In this document: positions 27,676 to 35,656 of the stretch, piece by piece | Layout of the letters: every line of letters begins with the position of its first letter | Position numbering within the stretch: the stretch's first letter is position 1 | NCBI GenBank assembly: GCA_036493895.1 | Contig: DASXOZ010000070.1 | Coordinates: 102,868 to 166,867 of the forward strand | Direction of reading: 5' to 3' | Length of the DNA: 64,000 nucleotides | From: Candidatus Binatia bacterium | Lineage (GTDB): Bacteria; Desulfobacterota; Binatia; UBA1149; CAITLU01 | Program-made: the position numbers and the translations under genes | The notes under the pieces: model-generated | Seen by the model: only the letters and a program-made list of their open reading frames with translations | Database searches by the model: none | What the model was told of the DNA's origin: nothing

Positions 27676-28466
27676 TGTGGATGTCGAAACGGCATGCCGG
27701 AGCGCCGAAGCGACGGCTCAGCGCGGTTCTCACTCTTGTACTGATGGCGATTGCGTGCACCGGCGCACGCGCCGACGACTCCGCGCCGGACCCGCTGGTG
27801 AAGGTCAACCGCGGGATCTTCCGATTCAACGACGCGCTCGACCGCCACGTTCTGGAACCGGTCGCGCGGGGTTACGTCCGGGCGGTGCCGGACATCGCGC
27901 GGCGCGGGATCTCCAACTTCTTCTCGAACCTTTGGTTCCCCGTCACGTTCGTCAATTGCGTGCTCCAGGCCAAGCCACAGGCCGCAACGCAGAGCCTGGC
28001 GCGCTTCATCATCAACACGACGGCGGGCGTCGGGGGCTTCGGCGATCCGGCAACCCTGGTCAAGGTGCCCTCGCCCGACGAAGACTTCGGCCAGACGCTC
28101 GGCTACTGGGGCGTCCATCCCGGGCCGTTCCTGATGCTGCCGCTCCTCGGTCCCTCCGACGTGCGCGACACTTTTGGGCGCATCGCCGATTCGGTTACCC
28201 CCGTGTGGCCGTTCTTCGTGCCATGGTACGCCACCAGCTCGAGCAGCGGGCTCAACGTGGTCAACACCCGCGCGAAGTACATCGACAACGTGAAGGCGCT
28301 TCGCGAAAGCTCGGTCGACTATTACGCGGCAGTGCGGAATGCTTACCTGCAGCGCAGGCAGGCACTGGTCGAGGACCGCGTCGGCACCTCCGAGCAGAAG
28401 ATGACGACGCAGAGCGAAGAGGACCTGTATTACCCCGCCGGCGGCACGGAGCAGAACGAAAAATGA
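27672..28466 (+). CDS. mlaA: MlaA (VacJ) outer-membrane lipid-asymmetry protein
   Basis: A 264-residue MlaA homologue that extracts misplaced phospholipids from the outer leaflet. Family features are DPLVKVNRGIFRFNDALDRHVLEPVARGYV, NFFSNLWFPVTFVNCVLQAK, ARFIINTTAGVGGFGDPA, DFGQTLGYWGVHPGPFLMLPLLGPSDVRDTFG. The signal peptide (LTLVLMAIACTGARA) contains a Cys, but VACTG-type lipobox fit is poor (MAIAC), so lipidation is uncertain. In E. coli mlaA is elsewhere on the chromosome; here it is within the operon between mlaD and mlaC. Confidence 0.94.
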   Translation: MMWMSKRHAGAPKRRLSAVLTLVLMAIACTGARADDSAPDPLVKVNRGIFRFNDALDRHVLEPVARGYVRAVPDIARRGISNFFSNLWFPVTFVNCVLQAKPQAATQSLARFIINTTAGVGGFGDPATLVKVPSPDEDFGQTLGYWGVHPGPFLMLPLLGPSDVRDTFGRIADSVTPVWPFFVPWYATSSSSGLNVVNTRAKYIDNVKALRESSVDYYAAVRNAYLQRRQALVEDRVGTSEQKMTTQSEEDLYYPAGGTEQNEK

Positions 28467-29095
28467 AACGACTTGCCATGGCCATGGCCTTCGTTGCGAC
28501 CATGAGCGCGGCGGGCGCCGCTGCGCCGGCCGCCGCCGCGACCGAATCTCCCGAGCAGTTCGTCGAACGCACCTCCAAGGACGTGCTCGCGATCCTGCGC
28601 GACCCCGCCCTCGCCCACGACGCGAAGATCGTCCGCCTCCAGAAGATGATGGACGAACGCAGCGACTTCGACACGATCTCCAAGCTCGTCCTTGCGTCCC
28701 ACTACCGCCAGTTCAGCGACGGGCAGCGAATGGACTTCGTCGAGCTGCTGCACCGCTACCTGACGACGACGTACGGGCAGCAGATCGACAACTACGGCAA
28801 CGAGACCGTCTCCGTGACCGGCGGCCGCGCCGAGGCGCGCGGCGACTACACGGTGCAGACCAGGATCAAGCGCAACAACGGGCAGGACCTGTCGGTCGAA
28901 TACCGCCTGCGCAAGGTCGGCGAAGACTGGCGCCTGATCGACGTGATCGGCGAGGGCATCAGCCTCGTCTCCAACCTTCGAAGCCAGTTCGGCGAAATCC
29001 TGAACGACGGCGGCCCCGACAAGCTACTCAAGGTGCTTCGCGAGAAGAACGCCGCCGGCAAGCCGGCCGACCTGCCGGCTGCGAAGAAGAGCTAA
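28463..29095 (+). CDS. mlaC: MlaC periplasmic phospholipid carrier
   Basis: A 210-residue periplasmic shuttle with a signal peptide (MAFVATMSAAGAAAPAAA). The MlaC/Ttg2 domain has DAKIVRLQKMMDERSDFDTISKLVL, YRQFSDGQRMDFVELLHRYLTTTYGQQI, VQTRIKRNNGQDLSVEYRLRK and DWRLIDVIGEGISLVSNLRSQFGEIL. The ATG overlaps the mlaA stop by ATGA. It ends the operon; no mlaB (STAS) gene is present. Confidence 0.94.
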   Translation: MKRLAMAMAFVATMSAAGAAAPAAAATESPEQFVERTSKDVLAILRDPALAHDAKIVRLQKMMDERSDFDTISKLVLASHYRQFSDGQRMDFVELLHRYLTTTYGQQIDNYGNETVSVTGGRAEARGDYTVQTRIKRNNGQDLSVEYRLRKVGEDWRLIDVIGEGISLVSNLRSQFGEILNDGGPDKLLKVLREKNAAGKPADLPAAKKS

Positions 29096-29116
29096 GCGCC
29101 GAACCCCCCGACTGGT

Positions 29117-29156
29117 GCGACGACACCCTCCCCATCCGGGGGAGTCTCGCCGTCGC
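29117..29156 (+). terminator. Possible terminator hairpin after mlaC
   Basis: GCGACG (29117-29122) can pair with CGTCGC (29151-29156) around an inner hairpin CTCCCC/GGGGAG (29128-29133/29139-29144). It sits about 20 bases after the mlaC stop. No U run follows, so it is a candidate only. Confidence 0.35.
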
Positions 29157-29296
29157 GATATGGAAGGGTTCACACAGATCGCGTCGATGTTTGTGCCAGT
29201 GCCTTCGCACACCACCGCACATCCCGCTGCGTATCTCCCAAAAACTTATGGCTGATGTTGGAATGGCTGCTACCATCGAGGCTCGAGGCGGGAGGG

Positions 29297-29321
29297 GACA
29301 GTCCCCCTCCCCTGAGCAGCG
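29297..29321 (+). promoter_or_regulatory. Leader hairpin ahead of the Flp pilin gene
   Basis: In the leader, GGGAGGGG and CCCCTCCC can pair around a short ACAGTC loop about 20 bases before the GGGAGGAT ribosome-binding site of the pilin gene. It could shield or stabilise the transcript. No promoter or sigma54 site could be assigned in the 240-base gap. Confidence 0.35.
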
Positions 29322-29335
29322 GGAGGATCAGGCCA

Positions 29336-29494
29336 ATGAATGCTCTGTCGGGATTTCTCAATGATGAGTCTGCCGCGACGGCGCTCGAGTACGCATGGCT
29401 GGCGTCACTGATCTCGATCGCATCGGTCGGCGCGCTCAGGATCATCGGGACCAAGCTGTCGTCGAACTTCAGCACGATCTCTGCGAGCCTCTGA
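29336..29494 (+). CDS. Flp/Fap-type pilin
   Basis: A 52-residue protein with the Flp pilin layout: a short polar leader, then ATALEYAWLASLISIASVGALRIIGTKLSSNFSTI. The conserved Glu-Tyr sits at mature positions 5-6 if cleavage occurs after Ala; the usual Gly at -1 is replaced by Ala. GGGAGGAT lies just before the ATG. No Tad secretion, prepilin peptidase or other pilin gene is visible nearby, so the gene is an orphan in this window. Confidence 0.82.
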   Translation: MNALSGFLNDESAATALEYAWLASLISIASVGALRIIGTKLSSNFSTISASL

Positions 29495-29597
29495 CGCGAG
29501 GCACACGCCGGCCGGCATGACGCCGGGCCGCTCGCAAGCGGCGTGTTGGACTTCCATTTTTCGTTCGTGAGGTCGCGGTTCTCGAATCGAGCCGCGC

Positions 29598-30359
29598 TCA
29601 GCCGACCATTGTCAATCCGCCGGAGACTGACAGCACCTGTCCGGTGATGTAGCCCGCATCGTCCGAAAGAAAGAATGCGATCGCACCGGAGATGTCCTCC
29701 GGCCTCGCCACGCGGCCGAGCGGAATCGAGCGCGTCATCGCCTCGATGATGCGCTCGCCGTTGGGGCGGCTTCTCACCGAGTCGAGCAGATTGGTGTCGG
29801 TAGGACCGGGGCAGACGGCGTTGACGAGGATGCCGTTGCGCGCCGCCTCGCGCGCCAGCGTCTTGACGAATCCGAGCAGTCCCGCCTTCGCCGCTGCATA
29901 GACCGCCTCGCCGGTGGATCCGACGCGCGCCGCGTCCGAGCTGATGCAGACGATGCGCCCGCTGCCGAGCGCGACCATCCCCGGCAGCACCGAGTGCGTG
30001 ACGTTGAGGGTGCCGACGAGATTGACGTCGAGGATCACGCGCCAGTCGCGCGGATCGCTCTCCTTGAACAGCGACAGGCGGTCGATGCCGGCGTTGTTGA
30101 CGAGGCCCCACGCGCTGCCGAGCTCCGCGCTGGTGCGGTCGCGTGCAGCGTCCACCGAGTCGCGCCGGCTGACGTCGCAGTCGATTGCGACGGCGCGGCC
30201 GCCGTGGTCGCGGATTTCGGCGGCAGTGTGCTCGGCGTTGTCGCGGTCCAGGTCCCAGACGGCGACGGCAAAACCGTCACGCCCGAGGCGCACGCTCGTC
30301 GCACGGCCGATGCCGGCGCCTCCGCCGGTGACGATCACGGTCCGGTCGCTCGTTGTCAC
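29598..30359 (-). CDS. Short-chain dehydrogenase/reductase coupled to the acyl-CoA dehydrogenase
   Basis: A 253-residue SDR with TGGGAGIG, an Asp for NAD preference after the second strand (AVWDLDRDN), NNAGID, and the catalytic Ser and Tyr-x3-Lys in CISSDAARVGSTGEAVYAAAKAG. It ends GYITGQVLSVSGGLTMVG, like 3-hydroxyacyl-CoA or steroid dehydrogenases. The start is a GTG at 30359 with GGAGGAAG upstream; GTGA overlaps the dehydrogenase stop. A beta-oxidation role is inferred from that coupling. Confidence 0.9.
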   Translation of the reverse strand: MTTSDRTVIVTGGGAGIGRATSVRLGRDGFAVAVWDLDRDNAEHTAAEIRDHGGRAVAIDCDVSRRDSVDAARDRTSAELGSAWGLVNNAGIDRLSLFKESDPRDWRVILDVNLVGTLNVTHSVLPGMVALGSGRIVCISSDAARVGSTGEAVYAAAKAGLLGFVKTLAREAARNGILVNAVCPGPTDTNLLDSVRSRPNGERIIEAMTRSIPLGRVARPEDISGAIAFFLSDDAGYITGQVLSVSGGLTMVG

Positions 30360-31483
30360 GCCGCTTCCTCCAGCAGGCGTGCGACCAGCTCGCGATTGAG
30401 CGTCGCATCGCCGTAGGTCTGCTCGTCGGCCTTGAGCCGCTTGAAATAAATGTGCAGGTCGTGCTCCCAGGTAAAGCCGATGCCGCCGTGCAGCTGCACG
30501 GCGTCTGCCGCCACGCGGGGGCAGGCATCGCTGGCGAATGCCTTGGCCATTGCGGCCGCCAGCCGCCGGTCCGCGGCTCCCGTGTCGCAGGCCCACGCGG
30601 CGTAATAGACGAGGGAGCGGGCGTGCTCGACCGCCACTTTCATGTCGGCGCAGCGGTGCTGAATGGCCTGGAACGTCGCGATGGCGCGACCGAACTGCTC
30701 GCGAATGCCGACGTACTCCACCGTCATTGCCAGCGCCCGGTCGGCGGCGCCGACCATGCCCGCGGCCATCGTAACCTTGGCGCGGTCGATCACCGAATCG
30801 AGCAGCGCCGGGTCCTGCGCATCACCGCCGAGAAGGCAGCCGGCCTCGAGGCGCACGTTGTCGAAATCCAGCGTGAACAGCCGGCGGGTACGATCGATGG
30901 TCTGCATCGGGGCGACCGCAATTCCCGGCATGTCGGTCGGCATCGCGAACACGCCGAGCCCGGAGTCGAGCTGCGCGACGACGATCAGGGTGTCGGCCTC
31001 GCCGGCGTCGGGTACGAACAGCTTGGTTCCGCGCAGCACCAGCGAGGAGCCGTCGCGGGCCGCGCGCATCGCGATGCCGTCGCTGCTCCAGAGTCCTCGC
31101 TCTTCGGAGATCGCGCACGCGATGCGGCGCTTTCCGCCGGCAATCTCCGGCACCAGCGCCCGTTGCTGGGCGTCATCCGCCGCCGCCAGCACCAGCGGCA
31201 GACCGAGCGAAACCGTCGTGGTCCACGGACCCGGTAACGCGACCCGGCCGCCTTCTTCGGCCGCCAGCACGAGGTCGAGAAGCCCGAGCCCGCTTCCTCC
31301 GAGATCTTCGGGTACCGCCAGGCCGATCCAGCCGAGGTCGGACAGGCCTTGCCACGCGGCGTGCGTGAATCCGCTGTCGTCCTCGAGCATCGCTCGCGCG
31401 AACGAAACCGGAAGTTCGCGCGCGAAGTAGTCCCTCACCGCATCGCGAAGCTGCTCCTGGTCCGCCGTCAGGCCGAAATCCAT
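30356..31483 (-). CDS. Acyl-CoA dehydrogenase-family protein
   Basis: A 375-residue flavoprotein: N-terminal helical domain (LTADQEQLRDAVRDYFARELP), middle beta domain, and C-terminal helices with GIREQFGRAIATFQAIQHRCADMK and AVQLHGGIGFTWEHDLHIYFKR. The classical C-terminal IYEGT catalytic Glu motif is absent. Proteins of this kind often form two-subunit dehydrogenases acting on steroid or branched side chains (FadE28/FadE29, FadE34-like); a partner gene is not adjacent. It is followed by an SDR through a GTGA overlap. Confidence 0.9.
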   Translation of the reverse strand: MDFGLTADQEQLRDAVRDYFARELPVSFARAMLEDDSGFTHAAWQGLSDLGWIGLAVPEDLGGSGLGLLDLVLAAEEGGRVALPGPWTTTVSLGLPLVLAAADDAQQRALVPEIAGGKRRIACAISEERGLWSSDGIAMRAARDGSSLVLRGTKLFVPDAGEADTLIVVAQLDSGLGVFAMPTDMPGIAVAPMQTIDRTRRLFTLDFDNVRLEAGCLLGGDAQDPALLDSVIDRAKVTMAAGMVGAADRALAMTVEYVGIREQFGRAIATFQAIQHRCADMKVAVEHARSLVYYAAWACDTGAADRRLAAAMAKAFASDACPRVAADAVQLHGGIGFTWEHDLHIYFKRLKADEQTYGDATLNRELVARLLEEAA

Positions 31484-31523
31484 CGCCGTCTCCCGTGGGT
31501 GCCGCGAGATCGAATGCGACTCT

Positions 31524-32138
31524 TCACTCGGCAGCGCCGTCGCCGCCGCCGGGCTGCACCGCAGGCGCCGATCCGGCCGGTGCCACCGGCTCGGCGACCC
31601 CGCCGCCGCCTTTCTGGCGTCGTATGTTCTCGAACACGAGGTCGATGTAGTACATCGAGTTCAGGCCGATCAAGGCCACCTCGTCCTTGCCGGAGCGTTT
31701 GGCGTAGACGGCCGTGCGCGTCGGGCTCAAATCGCCGAGCACGATCGTCGAGACCAGGGTTCCCTGCTGCTCGATGCGGATGCGCGCGCGCGGCGGCACC
31801 AGGCCGAACTGTCCTTCGTGCTCGACGCCCTTTTCGACGATCTCGATCGGCGGCAGCGTCGCGAAGCTCTCGAGCACCGCATCGACGACGTCGCCGGGAG
31901 GCGAGACTCCCTCGGGCTCGGTGACGATCCAGCGGCCGTCCTTCTTTTCGAACTGCACGGCCAGCCCGTCCTTTTCCATGCGCACGCGATCGATGCGCTC
32001 CGGCACCGCTTCGAGAAACGGCATGGACTCCGGCGTCGCCGGCGCGACGGCCGCTTCCCACTGCTTGCGGATCCCGGCCAGATGCAGCGTCAGCACCGCC
32101 GCAAGCGTCCAGTACAGCACGATGCGCGGCCAGCTCAC
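31524..32138 (-). CDS. DUF4340-domain protein of the Gld-type ABC operon
   Basis: A 204-residue protein with one N-terminal membrane helix (IVLYWTLAAVLTLHLAG). The DUF4340-like periplasmic part has IDRVRMEKDGLAVQFEKKDGRWIVTEP, LESFATLPPIEIV, FGLVPPRARIRI, IVLGDLSPTRTAVYAKRSG and VALIGLNSMYYID. Gly/Pro/Ala-rich tail. The frame extends upstream without meaning; the GTG at 32138 has GGAG upstream and overlaps the preceding stop by GTGA. Last gene of a four-gene ABC operon; exact role unknown. Confidence 0.85.
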   Translation of the reverse strand: MSWPRIVLYWTLAAVLTLHLAGIRKQWEAAVAPATPESMPFLEAVPERIDRVRMEKDGLAVQFEKKDGRWIVTEPEGVSPPGDVVDAVLESFATLPPIEIVEKGVEHEGQFGLVPPRARIRIEQQGTLVSTIVLGDLSPTRTAVYAKRSGKDEVALIGLNSMYYIDLVFENIRRQKGGGGVAEPVAPAGSAPAVQPGGGDGAAE

Positions 32139-33502
32139 GTCGCGAGTCTCCGGCGCACGAACACGGCGATGCCGACGAGAAGAAAGATTCCCGGCTCCCA
32201 CAGTACGGCCGCACCGAACACCGAGTCGGCGTCGGACTGGCTGATGAAGAGCTGGTTCTTGCCCGGCGTCTTCTGCTCGGGCCGGTTGCCCATCAGGTCG
32301 TCCTCGCGGGCGAGCCAGTTGACGCTGTTGACGAGCAGATCCTTGTTGCCGAGGTAGTCGAGGAAGCGGTTCGTCGCGAAATCGGAGTCCCCGAAGACGA
32401 CGAGCCGCGTCTGCACGCCTTGCTGCGACGCCTTGGGAGCGCGCTCGACGACGACGGCGGCCACCGGGATCGGGCCGTTGACGTCGCGTCCGGCGACGAA
32501 GTGCGCATCGCCGGTCTCGACGATCTTCGGGTCGAAGGTGGCCCAGCTGTGCGGCCCGGTCCTCAGCAGCGTCGTCGCCTCGCGCCCGGCCTCGACGTTG
32601 TCGCGCGCGACCACCGCAGCGGCCAGCGAGAACAGCGGCGGGGCCTTCAGCGTCGACGAGATCAGGTGCTGGTGGTTGACGTCCGAGAGCACCGTCGACC
32701 ACGGCTCTCCGCCGGCCATGCGATTTTCCAGATCGATGACGATGTTCGCGCCGACCTCGATGCCGTGGCTGCCGAGCAGCGCGACCAGGCGCGGCGCACG
32801 GAACGGGTCGATCATCACGAACAGCTTGCCGCCCTTGTCGAGCCAGCGTCCGAGCGCTGCGGTTTCGCTCTCGAGCAGGTCGCTCTGCGGCCCGGGGATC
32901 ACGACGACGTCGGCGTTGGCGGGAACGTCACCGACCAGGGTCAGCTTCTCGACGTCGAACGACTCGAGCTGCAGCGCGTCGCGCATCACCGAGCAGCCTT
33001 CGTGGCGATCCGTATTGTCGAGATCGCACTCGCCGTGGCCCGACAGCACGAAGATCCTCTTCGGCTCCTGCATGACCTTGAGCAGCGCGGACATCAGCAG
33101 CGATTCGGAAGGGTTGCTGAAGTCGGCGCGCTTGCCGGCGGATTCGACGACGGTGGATCCGTAGGAGCTGACGCCGTACTGGGCCGCCATCGCCGGGTTG
33201 CGGTTGACGTCGACGACGTCGTAGTCGATCAGCGGGTTCACGCGCGAGACCTGCCACAGCAGGTCCTTGAGGAACGGATTGCGCGCATCCTCGGTGCGGA
33301 TGAATGCGCGGATCTTGACCGGCTTCTTGATCTTCGCGAGCACCTGGCGGGCGTGGTCCGACAGCGTGAAGCGGTCGCCGGCGCTCAGGTCCCAGCGCAC
33401 GTTGTAGATGTACGTCTCGGTGACGAGCGCCATCAGCAGCCACAGCAGGCCAAGGGTAGCCGCCGCGAGCTGGCCCCACTTGATCCAGGACCGCGAGATC
33501 AC
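32135..33502 (-). CDS. GldG-like ABC-associated periplasmic/membrane protein
   Basis: A 455-residue protein with membrane helices at both ends (GQLAAATLGLLWLLMALVTETY; EPGIFLLVGIAVFV). The middle resembles the GldG / ABC_transp_aux family: RFTLSDHARQVLAKIKKPVKIRAFI, NPLIDYDVVDVNRNPAMAAQYGV, RIFVLSGHGE, ALGRWLDKGGKLFVMIDP, TRLVVFGDSDFATNRFLDYLGNKDLLVNSVNWLA. GTG at 33502 with GGAGGGG before it, overlapping the permease stop. Partner of the ATPase and permease upstream. Confidence 0.87.
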   Translation of the reverse strand: MISRSWIKWGQLAAATLGLLWLLMALVTETYIYNVRWDLSAGDRFTLSDHARQVLAKIKKPVKIRAFIRTEDARNPFLKDLLWQVSRVNPLIDYDVVDVNRNPAMAAQYGVSSYGSTVVESAGKRADFSNPSESLLMSALLKVMQEPKRIFVLSGHGECDLDNTDRHEGCSVMRDALQLESFDVEKLTLVGDVPANADVVVIPGPQSDLLESETAALGRWLDKGGKLFVMIDPFRAPRLVALLGSHGIEVGANIVIDLENRMAGGEPWSTVLSDVNHQHLISSTLKAPPLFSLAAAVVARDNVEAGREATTLLRTGPHSWATFDPKIVETGDAHFVAGRDVNGPIPVAAVVVERAPKASQQGVQTRLVVFGDSDFATNRFLDYLGNKDLLVNSVNWLAREDDLMGNRPEQKTPGKNQLFISQSDADSVFGAAVLWEPGIFLLVGIAVFVRRRLAT

Positions 33503-34245
33503 CGCCGTCCCCTCCACTGCCGCGATTCCATCGAGCGCATCGTCAGCCAGCCCGACATCACGACGATGGCGACGTAGTAGGAAACGTCCTTGAGGTCGAC
33601 GACGCCGCGCGAGAACGGCTCGAAATGATCGTACGCACAGAGTTGGGAGACGAAGCCGAGCCAGTCGCCGGGAACCGCCGCTTCGTTCCACGAAAGGTTC
33701 CACAGCAGCAGAATGACGCCGTACGTGAACATCGCCGCGATCAGCTGGGTTTCGGTCATCGACGACAGCCAGATTCCGATCGAGACCATCGAAGCGATCA
33801 GCAGCAGCAGGCCGAGGTAGATCGCCACGAGTTGGCTCAGGTCGAAGTGCTGCACGCGCCAGATCAGGTACGGGTAAAGCGCCGTCGAGCCGACGATCAC
33901 GATGAACACCGCCATGCAGGCCAGGAACTTGGCGGCCAGGATCTGGAAGTCGCGCAGCGGCGCCGTGTACAGGAGCTCGATCGTGCCGAGGTGTTTCTCC
34001 TCGGCGTACACGCGCATCGTGATCAGCGGGATCACGGTGATGATCACGCGCACGATGTCGGCGTACAGGCGCTGCCACAGGTGCTCGACGATGCTCTCGC
34101 CGAAGCCGAACGTGATGAACGCATTCAGGTTCGTGTAGAAATAGTAGCCGGACAGCGCCAGGAACACGGCGCCGACGAAGTACACCAGCGGCAGCATGAA
34201 GAAGCCCTGCAGCTCCTTGACCAGCAGGGCCACGAAGGACCTCAC
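33499..34245 (-). CDS. ABC-2-type permease (GldF-like)
   Basis: A 248-residue permease with six membrane segments. RVYAEEKHLGTIELLYTAPLRDFQILAAKFLA is the typical cytoplasmic coupling region of ABC-2 permeases of the GldF/NosY kind. The start is a GTG at 34245 in a GTGA overlap with the ATPase stop. The longer upstream frame is the ATPase gene in another phase. Confidence 0.88.
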   Translation of the reverse strand: MRSFVALLVKELQGFFMLPLVYFVGAVFLALSGYYFYTNLNAFITFGFGESIVEHLWQRLYADIVRVIITVIPLITMRVYAEEKHLGTIELLYTAPLRDFQILAAKFLACMAVFIVIVGSTALYPYLIWRVQHFDLSQLVAIYLGLLLLIASMVSIGIWLSSMTETQLIAAMFTYGVILLLWNLSWNEAAVPGDWLGFVSQLCAYDHFEPFSRGVVDLKDVSYYVAIVVMSGWLTMRSMESRQWRGRR

Positions 34246-35195
34246 GCCGCCGTCTCCCGGCTCGAAGACCGCGCCAGGATGTCGACGAAGAGGTCTTCGA
34301 GGCTCATCAGATGCGGGCTGATCTCGTGCACGGCGCAGCCGCGATCGACGAGGCTCTTTGCCAGCGCGGGGCGCACGGCGCCGCCGCTCCTGCTGCGCAC
34401 GGTCAGCGTCAGCGTTCCGTCGGGCGATCTCTCGGTGACCTCGACGTCGTCGATGCCGGCCACTTCGCGGATGGCAGCGACGACCGTGGCCTCGCCGCCG
34501 CCGACCCGTACCATCGTCTCCCCTCGCCCTGCAGTCTTCTCGGTCAGCCCTTCGACCGAATCCTCGGCGATCACCTTGCCGTGGTCCAGGATCAGGACGC
34601 GGCGGCAAGTGACGCTGACTTCCGGCAGGATGTGGGTCGACAGCAGGACGGTGGCCAGGCCGGCCAGCGTACGGATGAGCGCGCGGATCTCGACGATCTG
34701 ACGGGGATCGAGTCCAACGGTGGGCTCGTCGAGGATCAACACCTGCGGCTGGTGGATGATCGCCTGCGCGATTCCGACTCTCTGCCGGTAGCCCTTCGAC
34801 AGCTTTCCGATCTGGCGGCCCGCCATCGACGTCAGGCCGCAGACGTCCATGGCGTCCGAAACCGCGCTGCCGACGTTGCCCTCGAGGCCGCGCACCTTGG
34901 CGATGAACGCCAGGAAGCCCTTGACGGTCATGTCCGGATACAGCGCAACCCGTTCCGGCAGATAGCCGATCAGGCGCCTCGCTTCGCGGGGATGCTCGAT
35001 GACGTCGATGCCGGCCAGGCTGCAGGTGCCCGACGTCGGCGCGAAGAAGCCGGTCAGCATGCGCATGATCGTCGTCTTGCCCGAGCCGTTGGGGCCGAGC
35101 AGGCCGACGATCTCGCCGGGCTCGATTCGGAACGAAACGTCGTCGACCGCGCGGAAGCGGCCGTAGTCCTTGGTCAAATTCGTTGCCTGGATCAC
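34242..35195 (-). CDS. ABC transporter ATPase (GldA/CcmA-like)
   Basis: A 317-residue ATPase. Walker A GPNGSGKTT, signature LSKGYRQRVGIAQAI, Walker B VLILDEPTVGLDP, and His in LLSTHILPEV. The C-terminal extension (about 215-317) has an ACT-like regulatory look (GTLTLTVRSRSGGAVRPALAKSLVDRGCAVHEISP). First gene of an ATPase-permease-GldG-DUF4340 operon in which every junction is a GTGA overlap. In Bacteroidetes GldAFG serve gliding; no other gliding gene is seen here, so an export or envelope role is more likely. Confidence 0.92.
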   Translation of the reverse strand: MIQATNLTKDYGRFRAVDDVSFRIEPGEIVGLLGPNGSGKTTIMRMLTGFFAPTSGTCSLAGIDVIEHPREARRLIGYLPERVALYPDMTVKGFLAFIAKVRGLEGNVGSAVSDAMDVCGLTSMAGRQIGKLSKGYRQRVGIAQAIIHQPQVLILDEPTVGLDPRQIVEIRALIRTLAGLATVLLSTHILPEVSVTCRRVLILDHGKVIAEDSVEGLTEKTAGRGETMVRVGGGEATVVAAIREVAGIDDVEVTERSPDGTLTLTVRSRSGGAVRPALAKSLVDRGCAVHEISPHLMSLEDLFVDILARSSSRETAA

Positions 35196-35301
35196 GCGCT
35201 GGTTGCCGCCGTCGCAGCCGTCTCAGATATAGCCGTCCCCGACGGCGTTCAACCGGGGGTTGGCACCAGGGGTCTGCCGATGGCCCCTTTCCCGCGGCCG
35301 G

Positions 35302-35562
35302 CTAGCGAAGCAGGCTCGCCAGAATCGACACGAAGGTCCCGAGGCTCACGCCCCACAGGATGTCGCGCTGCGCGGGAGAAACGTTCGAGGAGGCAAATTC
35401 GCTGGCAGCGGCCCGTACGAAGAACAGAAGCGAGACGACGCCGAGGGCAACGTTGTAGCCCGCGACGCTCTCGTTGCCCTTGGCAGCGCCGATGGTCTGC
35501 GACAACCGGAACAGGGTCGCCAGGAACGTCGCGACGGCGATGATGCGGATCGTGCGCAGCAT
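35302..35562 (-). CDS. Small hypothetical membrane protein (86 residues)
   Basis: 86 residues with about three hydrophobic stretches (IIAVATFLATLFRL; YNVALGVVSLLFFVRA; ILWGVSLGTFVSILASLL). No family recognised. Codon use follows the GC-rich third-position pattern of its neighbours, which supports it as a gene. It lies 94 bases beyond the small RND partner and may be the last gene of that operon. Confidence 0.6.
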   Translation of the reverse strand: MLRTIRIIAVATFLATLFRLSQTIGAAKGNESVAGYNVALGVVSLLFFVRAAASEFASSNVSPAQRDILWGVSLGTFVSILASLLR

Positions 35563-35656
35563 GATGCAGGATTACCGGCGGCCGGACACACACCGGCGCC
35601 GGGAGCGGCAGCCTTCGGTGAGCGCGGCGCCGGCTCTGGCGGACGCCGCCGGCGTC

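Noticed and set aside
29240-29280. Sigma54 promoter ahead of the Flp pilin (GG...GC elements)
   Set aside because: No pair of GG and GC has the required 10-base spacing with acceptable flanks.
34242-35195. Gliding-motility assignment for the Gld-type ABC genes
   Set aside because: Only the ABC part is present and such operons occur in many non-gliding bacteria.
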